From: Pseudomonas cichorii
GTDB lineage: Bacteria; Pseudomonadota; Gammaproteobacteria; Pseudomonadales; Pseudomonadaceae
Assembly: GCF_015471405.1 (NCBI RefSeq)
Contig: NZ_BLVZ01000006.1
Location: 310,001-374,000 of the forward strand
Length of the DNA: 64,000 nucleotides
Direction: 5' to 3'
In this document: positions 18,960-27,634 of the stretch, one piece after another
Numbering within the stretch: the stretch's first letter is position 1
How the letters are laid out: every line of letters begins with the position of its first letter
The notes under the pieces: model-generated
Database searches by the model: none
What the model saw: the letters and a program-made list of their open reading frames with translations, nothing else
Told to the model about the DNA's origin: nothing
Translations under genes and position numbers: made by a program

Positions 18960-19790
18960 ATGCATCCCGCAGCCGAACACTCACCGCTGGGCAAGTCCAG
19001 TGAGTACATCGCCACTTATACGCCATCCCTGTTGTTCCCGATTCCGCGCACCGCGAAGTGGGCCGAGCTGGGGCTGACGGCTCAGACGTTGCCTTATCAG
19101 GGTGTCGATTTCTGGAATTGCTATGAGTTGTCCTGGCTGTTGCCTTCGGGGAAACCGGTCGTGGCCATTGCCGAGTTCAGCATTCCGGCCGACTCGCCCA
19201 ATATCATCGAGTCCAAGTCCTTCAAGCTCTACCTCAATTCGCTGAACCAGACCTCGTTCGAGAGTCGTGACCAGTTGCGGGCGACGCTTGAAAAGGATCT
19301 GTCGGCAGCCGCAGGCAAACCAGTGGGTGTGCGCATCAGCAGCCTGGCGGAAATCGAGAGCGAAGGTGTGGCGACGTTACCGGGTGCCTGCATCGACGAT
19401 CTGGATGTGAGCATCGCCAGTTATGACCACCCGCAACCCGAGTTGCTGCGCTGCGACGATTCCCGTGTCATCGAGGAAAGCCTGCACAGCCATTTGCTCA
19501 AGTCCAACTGCCCTGTGACCAGTCAGCCGGACTGGGGCAGTGTGGTGGTGGAATATCGTGGCGCGGCGCTGGATCATGCGAGCCTGCTGGCTTACATCGT
19601 CAGTTTCCGCCAGCACTCGGACTTCCACGAGCAGTGCGTGGAGCGAATCTTTCTCGACCTGCAGCGTTTGCTCAAGCCGGAAAAACTGACGGTCTATGCG
19701 CGTTATGTGCGCCGTGGCGGGCTGGATATCAACCCCTATCGCAGCACTGAAGCATTGCAGGTCGACAACCGCCGACTGGCCCGGCAATAA
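18960..19790 (+). CDS. queF: NADPH-dependent 7-cyano-7-deazaguanine reductase
   Basis: Reduces preQ0 to preQ1 in queuosine biosynthesis. The 276-residue protein is the long, two-domain E. coli type. The QueF motif [11 protein letters not shown] is at 84-94 and the nucleophilic Cys is C184 in [17 protein letters not shown] 18960 gives the usual family start ([16 protein letters not shown]). Sequence upstream in frame does not resemble the family. A REP-type repeat follows the stop codon. Confidence 0.95.
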   Translation: MHPAAEHSPLGKSSEYIATYTPSLLFPIPRTAKWAELGLTAQTLPYQGVDFWNCYELSWLLPSGKPVVAIAEFSIPADSPNIIESKSFKLYLNSLNQTSFESRDQLRATLEKDLSAAAGKPVGVRISSLAEIESEGVATLPGACIDDLDVSIASYDHPQPELLRCDDSRVIEESLHSHLLKSNCPVTSQPDWGSVVVEYRGAALDHASLLAYIVSFRQHSDFHEQCVERIFLDLQRLLKPEKLTVYARYVRRGGLDINPYRSTEALQVDNRRLARQ

Positions 19791-19805
19791 CCTGTACAAA
19801 CCGCT

Positions 19806-19852
19806 GTGGGAGAGAATTCATTCGCGAACGGGTATTTTCGCGAATGAATTTA
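19806..19852. repeat. REP-type inverted repeat with truncated right arm
   Basis: The left arm starts GTGGGAGAGAATTCATTCG. The right arm TTCGCGAATGAATTT stops short of the full arm. It lies between the convergent queF and DUF4404-like genes, where it may act as their terminator. Same family as 16691-16744. Confidence 0.8.
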
Positions 19853-19856
19853 CAGA

Positions 19857-20120
19857 TCAGATCCCGATATTGCCCAGAGTCTGCACGATATTGCGCAGGG
19901 TTCCTGCAATGGCCGGGTGCTCCAGCTCGAAGCGCTCCACTGCGAGATTGACGCCATCTGCCAGGCTTGCGTCCTGAGTGACGCTTTCCAGCTGGATTTT
20001 TGTTTCAATCTGTTCCATCAGCTCATGCAGATTGACACGCTCGGCTTCGGACAGCGGCGGATTATGCTCCAGTTGCTCGCGCAGGGTATTGAGTTGTTCT
20101 TGCAGTTCGCGGGCAGGCAT
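19857..20120 (-). CDS. Small DUF4404-like protein
   Basis: An 87-residue, acidic, probably all-helical cytoplasmic protein (MPARELQEQLNTLREQLEHN). It resembles the short DUF4404 proteins common in Pseudomonas, whose function is unknown. ATG 20120 is chosen because AAGGAG lies six bases upstream. An in-frame extension of 20 residues has no such signal. It is convergent with queF and separated from the HAD-like gene by about 100 bases. Confidence 0.75.
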   Translation of the reverse strand: MPARELQEQLNTLREQLEHNPPLSEAERVNLHELMEQIETKIQLESVTQDASLADGVNLAVERFELEHPAIAGTLRNIVQTLGNIGI

Positions 20121-20226
20121 GGCGTGCTCCTTCGTTGATAAGTCTGTTTCATGGACTGTTATAGCGACTGAAAGGTCCATGACAGCTTAAGACTAATCCA
20201 CTCCAGAGCTGCCTGCATGATGTGTA

Positions 20227-20832
20227 TCAGGGCTTTTCGCCTTTGCTGCGGCGCAAGGCGATATCCGCAAGGCAGGACTCCAGTTCGCCCAGATGATCAA
20301 TGACCGAATGCACGCCTTGGGCATAGAGCTTGAGTGTCGCGTGGGCGCGGCGTTGTTCACGTTCGATATCGCTCAAGGCCTGCCATTGCGTGGGAGACAG
20401 GCCGCACAATGGGCCGCAGGATGCCAGGCCTATGGTCCAGAGCCCGGCATTGAGGCCTGATTGCAACAGGCGCGGGTCGCCGCTTATCAAGACGCAACCG
20501 TCCAGTTGGTCCACTTTCAGCGCCATCAGGGCCAGCCAGCAGGCGTCGGGGGCAGGCCACTTGGCGGTGGGTCGGGGGGCGGGAATGATCCATTCGCTGA
20601 CGGTCTCGGCCAGCGCATGGCTCAGGTTTTCGGGTAACTCATCGATCCAGGCGCAAGGCATGCCCTGGCTGCTCAGTATTTGCAGAATCTCCAGTGCGCC
20701 GGGAGTGGCGAGAGCCAGGTCCGGCTCCTGGGCTCTGATTCCTGCCTGCGCACCAAAGTCCACCAGGCAGCCGCTAAGGCCGAAAAGCAGGGCAGGGAAG
20801 GCTGGCAGGGAGTTGGCGACCGGCGCGAGCAT
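20227..20832 (-). CDS. HAD-like hydrolase family protein, phosphonatase-related
   Basis: A 201-residue protein resembling the phosphonoacetaldehyde hydrolase-like HAD proteins near queF/mlaA in P. aeruginosa (PA2803 region). The N-terminus reads LLFGLSGCLVDFGA, where a functional HAD has DxDGTxxD. The nucleophile Asp is replaced here (FGLSGCLVD), so classical phosphatase chemistry is doubtful. A later CVLISGDPRLLQSGLNAGLWTIGLA block fits HAD motif IV. ATG 20832 follows GAGAG. An upstream ATG at 20859 would add nine residues. Role unknown. Confidence 0.6.
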   Translation of the reverse strand: MLAPVANSLPAFPALLFGLSGCLVDFGAQAGIRAQEPDLALATPGALEILQILSSQGMPCAWIDELPENLSHALAETVSEWIIPAPRPTAKWPAPDACWLALMALKVDQLDGCVLISGDPRLLQSGLNAGLWTIGLASCGPLCGLSPTQWQALSDIEREQRRAHATLKLYAQGVHSVIDHLGELESCLADIALRRSKGEKP

Positions 20833-21021
20833 GGTGATCTCTCTGAAATACTCATGCACGCTACTGAGGTTTTATGACATTGAGATGACTATGTGGTGAC
20901 TGCGTTTAAACTGTCAGCGCACTGACAGATCTGACTTATTTGTAACGGAACGCTTTATACTGCCCGTCCTTGCGTGTGGGCTCGCAGTAGCGCGTCATAA
21001 TCTTGATCAGGAGTTTCAGCT

Positions 21022-21723
21022 ATGCCCGTGATTGGTGCAGGCTTTGCCGAGCGTCTGGCTCGGTTGTGTGTATGTGTGGGTTTGGCCACGCTTCCGGTGG
21101 TGGCACAAGCTGCCGAGGACGATCCGTGGGAGGGCGTCAACCGCGTCATTTTCCGCTTCAACGACACTGTCGACACCTACACTCTCAAGCCTATTGCGCA
21201 GGGCTATCAATACATAGCACCGCAGTTCGTCGAGGATGGCGTACACAACTTCTTCAACAACATCGGTGACGTGAGCAACCTGGCCAACAACATCCTGCAG
21301 GCCAAGCCAGCGGCTGCCGGTGTCGATACTGCGCGTCTTATCGTCAACACCACGTTCGGTCTGCTGGGCGTCATTGACGTCGGTACCCACATGGGCTTGC
21401 AGCGCAATGATGAAGATTTCGGCCAGACCTTGGGGTATTGGGGTGTAAGCAGTGGTCCTTACGTTGTGTTGCCGTTCTTCGGCCCAAGCACTGTGCGTGA
21501 TGCCATCGCTAAATATCCGGATACCTACACCGAACCGTACCGTTACATCGACCATGTGCCAACCCGCAATACTCTGCGAGCAGCGGACCTGATCGATATG
21601 CGCGCCAGCCTGCTGTCGGCAGAGCGCATGGTCAGCGGTGACAAATACACCTTCATCCGCAACGCCTATTTGCAGAACCGCGAATTCAAGGTCAAGGATG
21701 GACAGGTCGAAGACGATTTTTAA
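21022..21723 (+). CDS. mlaA: MlaA/VacJ family outer-membrane lipid asymmetry protein
   Basis: MlaA sits in the outer membrane with porins and passes misplaced outer-leaflet phospholipids to MlaC. The 233-residue protein has the family blocks DPWEGVNRVIFRFNDTVD, NNIGDVSNLANNILQ, DFGQTLGYWGV, GPYVVLPFFGPSTVRDA and a C-terminal YTFIRNAYLQNREF. The signal sequence ends VVAQA-AEDD, a signal peptidase I site. There is no lipobox Cys, unlike E. coli MlaA. A terminator follows directly. The same order mlaA-PilZ-rssB-rssC-tal occurs in P. aeruginosa (PA2800-PA2796). Confidence 0.9.
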   Translation: MPVIGAGFAERLARLCVCVGLATLPVVAQAAEDDPWEGVNRVIFRFNDTVDTYTLKPIAQGYQYIAPQFVEDGVHNFFNNIGDVSNLANNILQAKPAAAGVDTARLIVNTTFGLLGVIDVGTHMGLQRNDEDFGQTLGYWGVSSGPYVVLPFFGPSTVRDAIAKYPDTYTEPYRYIDHVPTRNTLRAADLIDMRASLLSAERMVSGDKYTFIRNAYLQNREFKVKDGQVEDDF

Positions 21724-21751
21724 TCGTTACCGAATGTTGATCCCATAAATG

Positions 21752-21780
21752 AAGGCGACCTTGGTCGCCTTTGTCTTTTC
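21752..21780 (+). terminator. Rho-independent terminator after mlaA
   Basis: AAGGCGACC (21752-21760) pairs with GGTCGCCTT (21763-21771), with a short loop and a TGTCTTTTC tail. Confidence 0.8.
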
Positions 21781-21797
21781 TGGAAACGTTTTTGCAA

Positions 21798-22097
21798 TCA
21801 ATTCATTGAAATGATGGAAAGCCCCAGCTTTTGCCCGCCGCCTTCGATATCCGTCAGCCAGACAACCTCTGTCTGGGCCGACAGCCCCTTGAGCGCCGGA
21901 TGATCCGAATCGATGCTGACGCTGAGCTTGTCTCCTATCTTGAAGGAGCGTGGCGCCTCGACCTGCATTCCGCTGCTGGACAGGTCGATGCACACAGCCG
22001 GAATCACCTGACCAGCGTGAAGCAGGTTGATATCTGCATCGATACGCATGCGAATGTAGTCTCGTTTCTCCTCGTAGCTGCGATCATTTTGACCCAT
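21798..22097 (-). CDS. Single-domain PilZ protein
   Basis: A 99-residue cytoplasmic PilZ domain. Both halves of the c-di-GMP site are present at normal spacing: KRDYIRMRI near the N-terminus and DLSSSGMQVE about 22 residues later. It corresponds by position to the PilZ gene between mlaA and rssB in P. aeruginosa. Its output partner is unknown. The region 22098-22362 upstream is shared with rssB; I see no tRNA, operator or confident promoter there. Confidence 0.85.
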   Translation of the reverse strand: MGQNDRSYEEKRDYIRMRIDADINLLHAGQVIPAVCIDLSSSGMQVEAPRSFKIGDKLSVSIDSDHPALKGLSAQTEVVWLTDIEGGGQKLGLSIISMN

Positions 22098-22362
22098 GTC
22101 TAGCCCTTCGTTTTGGTTGCTGATTTGTAGGTTCTTATAACTCCCGGCGATTTGCGATGTAAAGACGCAAAGTGAGCAGGGTAGTACGCTTGAAACGCCC
22201 GTCGGATGGGAGTACCGTCTGCGCCTTGAAGGGCACCTCTGAAACTTGATCGCCGGTCCGACTGCGGACCTGCCGTTGCAGAGAGGCTAGAAGCGAATCC
22301 AGTAAGCAGGTTCCGGCACGGCCGGGCCGCCTACACAACCTGATCTGGCGCCGTTTGCCCAC

Positions 22363-23547
22363 ATGCCAAAAACCAGTGCCACGCTGCTGATTATCGATGA
22401 CGACGACGTAGTGCGTGCGAGTCTTGCCGCCTATCTTGAAGATAGTGGCTTCAGCGTCCTCCAGGCGAGTAATGGCCTGCAGGGAATACAGATATTCGAG
22501 CAGCAAAAGCCTGATCTGGTCATTTGCGATCTACGCATGCCCCAGATGGGAGGGCTTGAGCTGATTCGTCAGGTGACAGGCCTTTCTCCTCAGACGCCGG
22601 TCATTGTCGTTTCTGGCGCGGGTGTCATGAGCGATGCCGTCGAGGCCTTGCGCCTTGGAGCTGCCGATTATCTGATCAAGCCGCTGGAAGACCTGGCCGT
22701 TCTCGAACATTCCGTGCATCGCGCACTGGATCGTGCCCGCCTGCTCCAGGAAAACCAGAACTATCGCGAAAAGCTCGAAACGGCCAATCGCGAGCTGGAA
22801 GCGAGCCTTCATCTGTTGCAGGAAGACCAGGATGCCGGTCGTCAGGTGCAGATGAACATGCTGCCGATCAGCCCCTGGGCGATTGATGAGTTCCAGTTCG
22901 CCCACCAGATCATCCCGTCACTGTATCTGTCCGGCGACTTTGTGGACTACTTCCGTGTCGATGAGCGGCGCGTGGCGTTCTATCTGGCCGATGTATCGGG
23001 CCATGGCGCGTCTTCTGCATTCATTACGGTGTTGTTGAAGTTCATGACCACCCGTTTGCTGTTCGAGTCCAAGCGCGGCGGCACATTGCCTGAATTCAAG
23101 CCGTCGGATGTGCTGGGGCATATCAACCGTGGCCTGATCAGTTGCAAGCTGGGCAAGCATGTGACCATGGTCGGTGGGGTCATCGACGAAGACACGGGCA
23201 TCCTGACCTATGCAGTCGGTGGCCATTTACCGCTGCCTGTGCTGTTTACGGACGGGGAGGCGCGCTATCTGCAAGGTCGTGGCCTTCCTGTCGGATTGTT
23301 CAATGAGGCGACCTACCAGGACCATGAACTGGAACTGCCAGCGTCCTTCAGTCTGACGATGTTGTCTGATGGCATACTGGATCTTCTGCCCGGTGATACA
23401 CTCAAGGAAAAAGAAGCGGTCCTGCCTGAAATGGTGAAGACTGCTGGTGGCAGCCTGGAAGGACTGCAGGAGGTTTTTGAATTGGCTACGCTAGGGGAGA
23501 TGCCGGATGATATCGCCTTGTTAGTGTTACGCAGGAATCTTGAATGA
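22363..23547 (+). CDS. rssB: Response regulator with PP2C phosphatase output, RssB
   Basis: A 394-residue cytoplasmic two-domain protein. The receiver occupies about 1-120 with phospho-acceptor D56 (LVICDLRMPQMGG) and KPL. A helical linker (RARLLQENQNYREKLETANRELE) leads to a SpoIIE/PP2C phosphatase (SGDFVDYFRV, YLADVSGHGASSAF, YAVGGHLPLPV, LSDGILDLL, MPDDIALLVL). In this family the phosphatase dephosphorylates the adjacent STAS protein and so links a phosphorelay to general stress sigma activity. The start overlaps no gene, and the stop overlaps rssC by ATGA. The ribosome binding site is weak. Confidence 0.88.
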   Translation: MPKTSATLLIIDDDDVVRASLAAYLEDSGFSVLQASNGLQGIQIFEQQKPDLVICDLRMPQMGGLELIRQVTGLSPQTPVIVVSGAGVMSDAVEALRLGAADYLIKPLEDLAVLEHSVHRALDRARLLQENQNYREKLETANRELEASLHLLQEDQDAGRQVQMNMLPISPWAIDEFQFAHQIIPSLYLSGDFVDYFRVDERRVAFYLADVSGHGASSAFITVLLKFMTTRLLFESKRGGTLPEFKPSDVLGHINRGLISCKLGKHVTMVGGVIDEDTGILTYAVGGHLPLPVLFTDGEARYLQGRGLPVGLFNEATYQDHELELPASFSLTMLSDGILDLLPGDTLKEKEAVLPEMVKTAGGSLEGLQEVFELATLGEMPDDIALLVLRRNLE

Positions 23548-24029
23548 GTACCGGTAGAATCCAGTTCGCCGAGCAGGAAGGCACCTTCGTTCTGAAGTTC
23601 GTGGGCGAAGTGCGTTTGACGCTGTGTTCGGCCTTGGATGCGACGATCGAGAGAATCTTCACCGCGCTGAATTTTTCGGCCGTGGTGATCGATTTGACCG
23701 AAACCCGCAGCATCGACAGCACGACACTGGGCCTCCTGGCCAAGCTGTCGATCCTGTCGCGTCAAAAGGTAGGGTTGCTGCCAACCCTCGTGACGACCCA
23801 TGAAGACATCACGCGGCTGTTGCAGTCGATGGGCTTCGATCAGGTGTTCAACATCGTCGATCGTCCCATCCCGCGCCCTGAATGCCTGACCGACCTGCCG
23901 TCGCAGGATCAGTGCGAAGAGGTGGTCAAGGCCAAGGTGCTGGAAGCGCACAAGATCCTGATGGGGTTGAACGACTCCAATCGTGAAGCTTTCCATGACC
24001 TGGTCAATGCCCTCGAAGGGCAGCGATAA
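23544..24029 (+). CDS. rssC: STAS-domain anti-anti-sigma factor, RssC
   Basis: A 161-residue cytoplasmic protein. The STAS domain covers about 1-105, with the phosphorylatable Ser region VVIDLTETRSIDSTTLGLLA (S59 the likely site). A helical tail of about 50 residues follows. Its unphosphorylated form would sequester an anti-sigma factor, and RssB is the likely phosphatase partner because the genes are coupled by an ATGA overlap. Gene order rssB-rssC-tal matches P. aeruginosa PA2798-PA2796. Confidence 0.85.
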   Translation: MSTGRIQFAEQEGTFVLKFVGEVRLTLCSALDATIERIFTALNFSAVVIDLTETRSIDSTTLGLLAKLSILSRQKVGLLPTLVTTHEDITRLLQSMGFDQVFNIVDRPIPRPECLTDLPSQDQCEEVVKAKVLEAHKILMGLNDSNREAFHDLVNALEGQR

Positions 24030-24069
24030 GCCGAGCTGCAACCTTGCCGCGCTGAATGGCGGGCAATAA

Positions 24070-24104
24070 AAAGGGCGACCCCCGCGAGGAGGTCGCCCTT
24101 TAAT
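24070..24104. terminator. Bidirectional terminator between rssC and tal
   Basis: AAAGGGCGACC (24070-24080) pairs with GGTCGCCCTTT (24091-24101), with A-rich and T-rich flanks. It serves both convergent genes. Confidence 0.8.
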
Positions 24105-24108
24105 GCAT

Positions 24109-25035
24109 TCAGGCCTTGGCGGCGAGCAATGCTTCGAGCTTTTCCTGGTCGCGAGCAAACTGACGAATGCCTTCGGCCAGTTTTTCCGTGGCCATTGCAT
24201 CTTCGTTGGAAGCCCAGCGGAATTCCTTCTCGGACAGGCTCTGACGGGCTTCGCCTGCGTTGCCCGGTGCCAGTTTCTGCTCCAGGCTGCCGTTGTCTTC
24301 TGCCAGTTGCTTGAGCAGGTCCGGGCTGATGGTCAGGCGGTCGCAGCCAGCCAGTTGCTCGATCTGGCTCAGGTTACGGAAGCTGGCACCCATGACCACG
24401 GTCTTGAAGTCATTGGCCTTGTAGTAGTTGTAGATGCGGGTCACGGACTGCACGCCCGGATCTTCTGCACCTGTGTACTCCTGGCCCGACGACTTCTTGT
24501 ACCAGTCGTAGATACGGCCCACGAACGGCGAAATCAGAAACACGCCAGCTTCGGCACAGGCCACAGCCTGGGCGAAAGAGAACAGAAGGGTCAGGTTGGT
24601 CTGGATGCCGTCCTTTTCCAGCTTCTCGGCGGCCCTGATGCCTTCCCAGGTAGAAGCCAGCTTGATCAGGATCCGGTCACGACCAATGCCGGCAGCATCG
24701 TACAGACTGGCCAGACGCTCGCCGCGCTCGATCATCGCATGGGTATCGAAGGACAGACGGGCATCCACCTCGGTGGAAACACGGCCCGGCACGACATCGA
24801 GAATCTTGCGGCCAATGGCGACCGCAAAGCGATCCGAAGCCAGACCGATATCGCCCTTGCTGCCACTGAACGCCTCAGCCAGCAGCTCAGCGTTGCTTTC
24901 GCTGGAAGCTGCCTTGAGCAGAAGAGAAGGGTTGGTTGTGGCGTCCACCGGCTTGAGGCGGGCAATGGCATCGAAATCGCCGGTATCGGCAACAACAGTT
25001 GTGAATTTCTTGAGTTGATCCAGCTTGGAAGTCAT
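24109..25035 (-). CDS. tal: Transaldolase
   Basis: Pentose phosphate pathway enzyme that moves a dihydroxyacetone unit from sedoheptulose-7-phosphate to glyceraldehyde-3-phosphate. The 308-residue protein is close to E. coli TalB in length. The signature DATTNPSLL is at 31-39 and the Schiff-base Lys is K125 in [24 protein letters not shown] and SPFVGRI complete the barrel. ATG 25035 ([11 protein letters not shown]) is the family start. An in-frame GTG/ATG extension upstream is not conserved. Confidence 0.95.
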   Translation of the reverse strand: MTSKLDQLKKFTTVVADTGDFDAIARLKPVDATTNPSLLLKAASSESNAELLAEAFSGSKGDIGLASDRFAVAIGRKILDVVPGRVSTEVDARLSFDTHAMIERGERLASLYDAAGIGRDRILIKLASTWEGIRAAEKLEKDGIQTNLTLLFSFAQAVACAEAGVFLISPFVGRIYDWYKKSSGQEYTGAEDPGVQSVTRIYNYYKANDFKTVVMGASFRNLSQIEQLAGCDRLTISPDLLKQLAEDNGSLEQKLAPGNAGEARQSLSEKEFRWASNEDAMATEKLAEGIRQFARDQEKLEALLAAKA

Positions 25036-25218
25036 GAGCGTGCTCTGTCCTGTGCGGTTGGATGACATTACCCGAGCGTTGCCTGCCACTCAAGGTCGCA
25101 GACCATGATGTCTGCGTTTGAAGGCGTGCTTTCCTCATTCGCAGGCAATAGATGACGCTCGGAGGTATGGAAGCTTGGTTCAGACTAATTACCGATCAGT
25201 TAAGGCGTACATGTCACT

Positions 25219-25308
25219 GTGGGAGGGGCCTTGGCCGCGACGACCTGCTTACAGGCAACACATTTTCAGCGCTTGCATTGAAGCTGTCGCGGCCAACGCC
25301 CCTCCCAC
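25219..25308. repeat. Second-type REP inverted repeat between tal and dusA
   Basis: GTGGGAGGGGCCTTGGCCGC at the left is matched at the right by an imperfect reverse complement (GTCGCGGCCAACGCCCCTCC and on, 25286-25308). The sequence differs from the GAATTCATTCG family, so it is a distinct repeat class. The rest of the 487-base gap 25036-25522 shows no gene I can support. Confidence 0.75.
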
Positions 25309-25522
25309 GGATTGTGGCGCACCCGTTTTTCAAGATTAGCCTCTTAACTGACTGGCATTACTCGGTTCAGACTGGGTTGGAGCGTGGTTGGGGCTGGTTG
25401 TTCCCTTGGCGTGTCTCAAGCTTCGTCCGCAGTCTCGATGCTTCCTGATAGACTATGCAACCTTTGCGCTCGGGCATGATTTGCTCGGTGTACCGAATTC
25501 GCTGTCCTGTTCCAGTCGTCCG

Positions 25523-26539
25523 ATGAATATACCTGTGAATACTGCTTCAACTGCCCGCTCCATGAAGCCTACGCCATCCCGCCGCTTCTCCGTCGCGCCG
25601 ATGATGGACTGGACTGACCGCCATTGCCGGTATTTCCTGCGCCTCCTGTCGAAGAATGCCTTGCTGTACACCGAGATGGTCACCACCGGCGCATTGATCC
25701 ACGGTGATCGTGAGCGTTTCCTGCGTTACGACGAAGCCGAGCATCCTCTGGCCTTGCAGCTTGGCGGGAGTAATCCTGCTGATCTGGCGACCTGTGCGCG
25801 GATGGCTGAGGAAGTAGGGTACGACGAGGTCAATCTGAATGTGGGCTGCCCGAGTGATCGGGTGCAGAACAATATGATTGGCGCATGTCTGATGGCGCAT
25901 CCCGAGCTGGTGGCCGATTGTGTGAAGTCCATGCAGGACGCCGTTGCTATTCCGGTGACGGTCAAGCACCGGATCGGGATCAATGGCCGTGACAGTTACG
26001 CCGAGTTGTGTGATTTCGTCGGCAAGGTTCATGAGGCTGGCTGCAACAGCTTTACGGTGCATGCCCGTATTGCGATTCTGGAAGGGCTCTCGCCCAAGGA
26101 AAACCGTGATATTCCGCCGTTGCGCTATGACGTGGCTGCGCAGTTGAAGAGGGATTTTCCTGGTCTGGAGATCATTCTCAATGGCGGGATCAAGACCCTT
26201 GAGCAGTGCCAGGAGCATTTGCAGACCTTCGATGGTGTGATGCTCGGGCGTGAGGCTTATCACAACCCCTATCTGCTGGCTGAGGTGGATCGCGAACTGT
26301 TCGGTAGCACCGCGCCGGTCATCAGTCGTTCAGACGCTCTGCAAGCGCTACGGCCCTATATCGCCGCGCATATCGAGAGCGGTGGCACCATGCACCATGT
26401 CACGCGGCATATCCTGGGGATGGCCCATGGCTTCCCAGGTGCGCGACGCTTTCGCCAATTGCTGTCGGTCGACATCCACAAGGCAGAAAACCCGTTGCTG
26501 TTGCTGGATCAGGCTGCGGAGTTTCTGGCTGGGCGTTAG
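25523..26539 (+). CDS. dusA: tRNA-dihydrouridine(20/20a) synthase DusA
   Basis: Flavoenzyme reducing uridine 20/20a in the tRNA D-loop. The 338-residue FMN-binding TIM barrel begins RFSVAPMMDWTDRHCRYF. It has the DusA-type NLNVGCPSDRVQNNMIGACLM segment with catalytic C122, then VTVKHRIGI, FTVHAR and IILNGGIKT. The C-terminal helical RNA-binding domain follows. ATG 25523 (MNIPVNTAS) and ATG 25562 (MKPTPSRR) are both possible and neither has a good ribosome binding site; I kept the longer. The upstream in-frame reading enters intergenic sequence. Confidence 0.93.
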   Translation: MNIPVNTASTARSMKPTPSRRFSVAPMMDWTDRHCRYFLRLLSKNALLYTEMVTTGALIHGDRERFLRYDEAEHPLALQLGGSNPADLATCARMAEEVGYDEVNLNVGCPSDRVQNNMIGACLMAHPELVADCVKSMQDAVAIPVTVKHRIGINGRDSYAELCDFVGKVHEAGCNSFTVHARIAILEGLSPKENRDIPPLRYDVAAQLKRDFPGLEIILNGGIKTLEQCQEHLQTFDGVMLGREAYHNPYLLAEVDRELFGSTAPVISRSDALQALRPYIAAHIESGGTMHHVTRHILGMAHGFPGARRFRQLLSVDIHKAENPLLLLDQAAEFLAGR

Positions 26540-26551
26540 AAATCTGGTTTA

Positions 26552-26601
26552 TTCGCGAATGAATTCGCTCCCACAGGTGTAGGAGTGAATTCATTCGTGA
26601 A
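26552..26601. repeat. REP-type repeat, arms in reversed order
   Basis: The arm TTCGCGAATGAATTCGCTCC precedes the arm GTAGGAGTGAATTCATTCG, so the tips of the two arms face inward around AGGT. This is the opposite order to the copies at 16691 and 19806. It lies just after dusA. Confidence 0.8.
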
Positions 26602-26718
26602 GTGCAGCTAAAAATAATCGCGCCTGATTTGCTCTGGATCAATCAAAGCCGCCTTTGCGATGGTTGCTGGCCTTGGAGGGGACTATGTTGAATACATACC
26701 CATTCAAGGAGAGATGTC

Positions 26719-27150
26719 ATGCATAAAGTTCTGATTCCTTACGACGGATCGGTTCCTTCAAAACATGCTCTGGAGTACGTGATTGGCTTGTCAGGCAGCC
26801 TTGCACGACCACTGCAAGTGCATTTGCTCAACGTGCAGGCCAGCCCGGTCGTTTATAGCGACTATCTGGCGCCGGACATGATCGAAGGCGTCAAGGCAGG
26901 GCTGTATAACGAAGCCAACCGAGTCCTTGCAGAGGCCGTGGTGTTGCTGAAAGCGGCGGATGTTGCCCATCAGACTCATGTGGATCTGGGCAATGTGGCC
27001 GAGCAGGTCGGTTCGGCTGTGAAGCAACTGGGCTGCGACACCGTAGTGATGGGCACTCGCGGATTGAGCAGCTTCGGTGGCTTTCTGCTGGGTTCGGTCG
27101 CCAATCGCGTGATTCATGAAGTGTCGGTGCCGGTCATTCTCATCAAGTAA
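26719..27150 (+). CDS. Universal stress protein UspA family
   Basis: A 143-residue cytoplasmic protein. It starts KVLIPYDGSVPSKHALEYV and ends with GTRGLSSFGGFLLGSVANRV, the G-2X-G-9X-G(S/N) ATP-binding pattern that places it with nucleotide-binding Usp proteins. GGAGAG precedes the ATG at good spacing. It is convergent with the signalling operon at 27170; no terminator is visible in the 19 bases between. Confidence 0.9.
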   Translation: MHKVLIPYDGSVPSKHALEYVIGLSGSLARPLQVHLLNVQASPVVYSDYLAPDMIEGVKAGLYNEANRVLAEAVVLLKAADVAHQTHVDLGNVAEQVGSAVKQLGCDTVVMGTRGLSSFGGFLLGSVANRVIHEVSVPVILIK

Positions 27151-27169
27151 TGCCCGACACCTGTTGAGC

Positions 27170-27634
27170 TCAAGGCTGCGCCGGTGCCCGATACTGGCGC
27201 AGCAGTTCAATGTTTTCCGGTGGCAGCAGCTGGCGCAAGGTCTTGTACAGCGCGCGGGTTTCCAGCAGGTTCCAGATCCGCAACATGGTTTCCAGAGCAT
27301 CCAGCGGCTTGCTGATGAAGTCCCTTGCGCCTAGCGCCAGAGCTCGCAGGCGGGTGTCGCGAGTGGCATCGGCGGTCAGCACCATGATGGGCAAATAATC
27401 ATTGCTCGGGATGCGTCGGTTCAGTTGCTCCAGCACTGCAAAACCATCGAATTCCGGCATGTGCAGGTCGAGAATTACCAGGTCCGGCTCAAAGCTGTTG
27501 AACAGGTCCAGTGTTCGCAGCGGCTCTGTGCTGCTCAACACATTGGTCAGGCCTTCCCGGGCGAGCAATTGCTCCATCAGCTCAAGGTTGGGCCGCTGGT
27601 CATCAATAATCAGGATGCGGAAGTCGCCGCTCAT
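27170..27634 (-). CDS. Single-receiver response regulator
   Basis: A 154-residue receiver with phospho-acceptor D56 (LVILDLHMPEFDG), acidic pair DD at 11-12, and KPLD. It is followed by a short helical tail (TLRQLLPPENIELLRQYRAP) but no DNA-binding or enzymatic output. Its start overlaps the stop of the hybrid kinase at 27631 by ATGA, so the kinase is its likely partner. It is the last gene of a five-gene overlapping operon (33444 to 27170). Confidence 0.87.
   Translation of the reverse strand: MSGDFRILIIDDQRPNLELMEQLLAREGLTNVLSSTEPLRTLDLFNSFEPDLVILDLHMPEFDGFAVLEQLNRRIPSNDYLPIMVLTADATRDTRLRALALGARDFISKPLDALETMLRIWNLLETRALYKTLRQLLPPENIELLRQYRAPAQP

Noticed and set aside
20931..20946. Second CopR-like site, CTGACT-N5-GTAAC, upstream of mlaA
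   Set aside because: Two mismatches in eleven fixed bases and no copper gene adjacent; probably chance.
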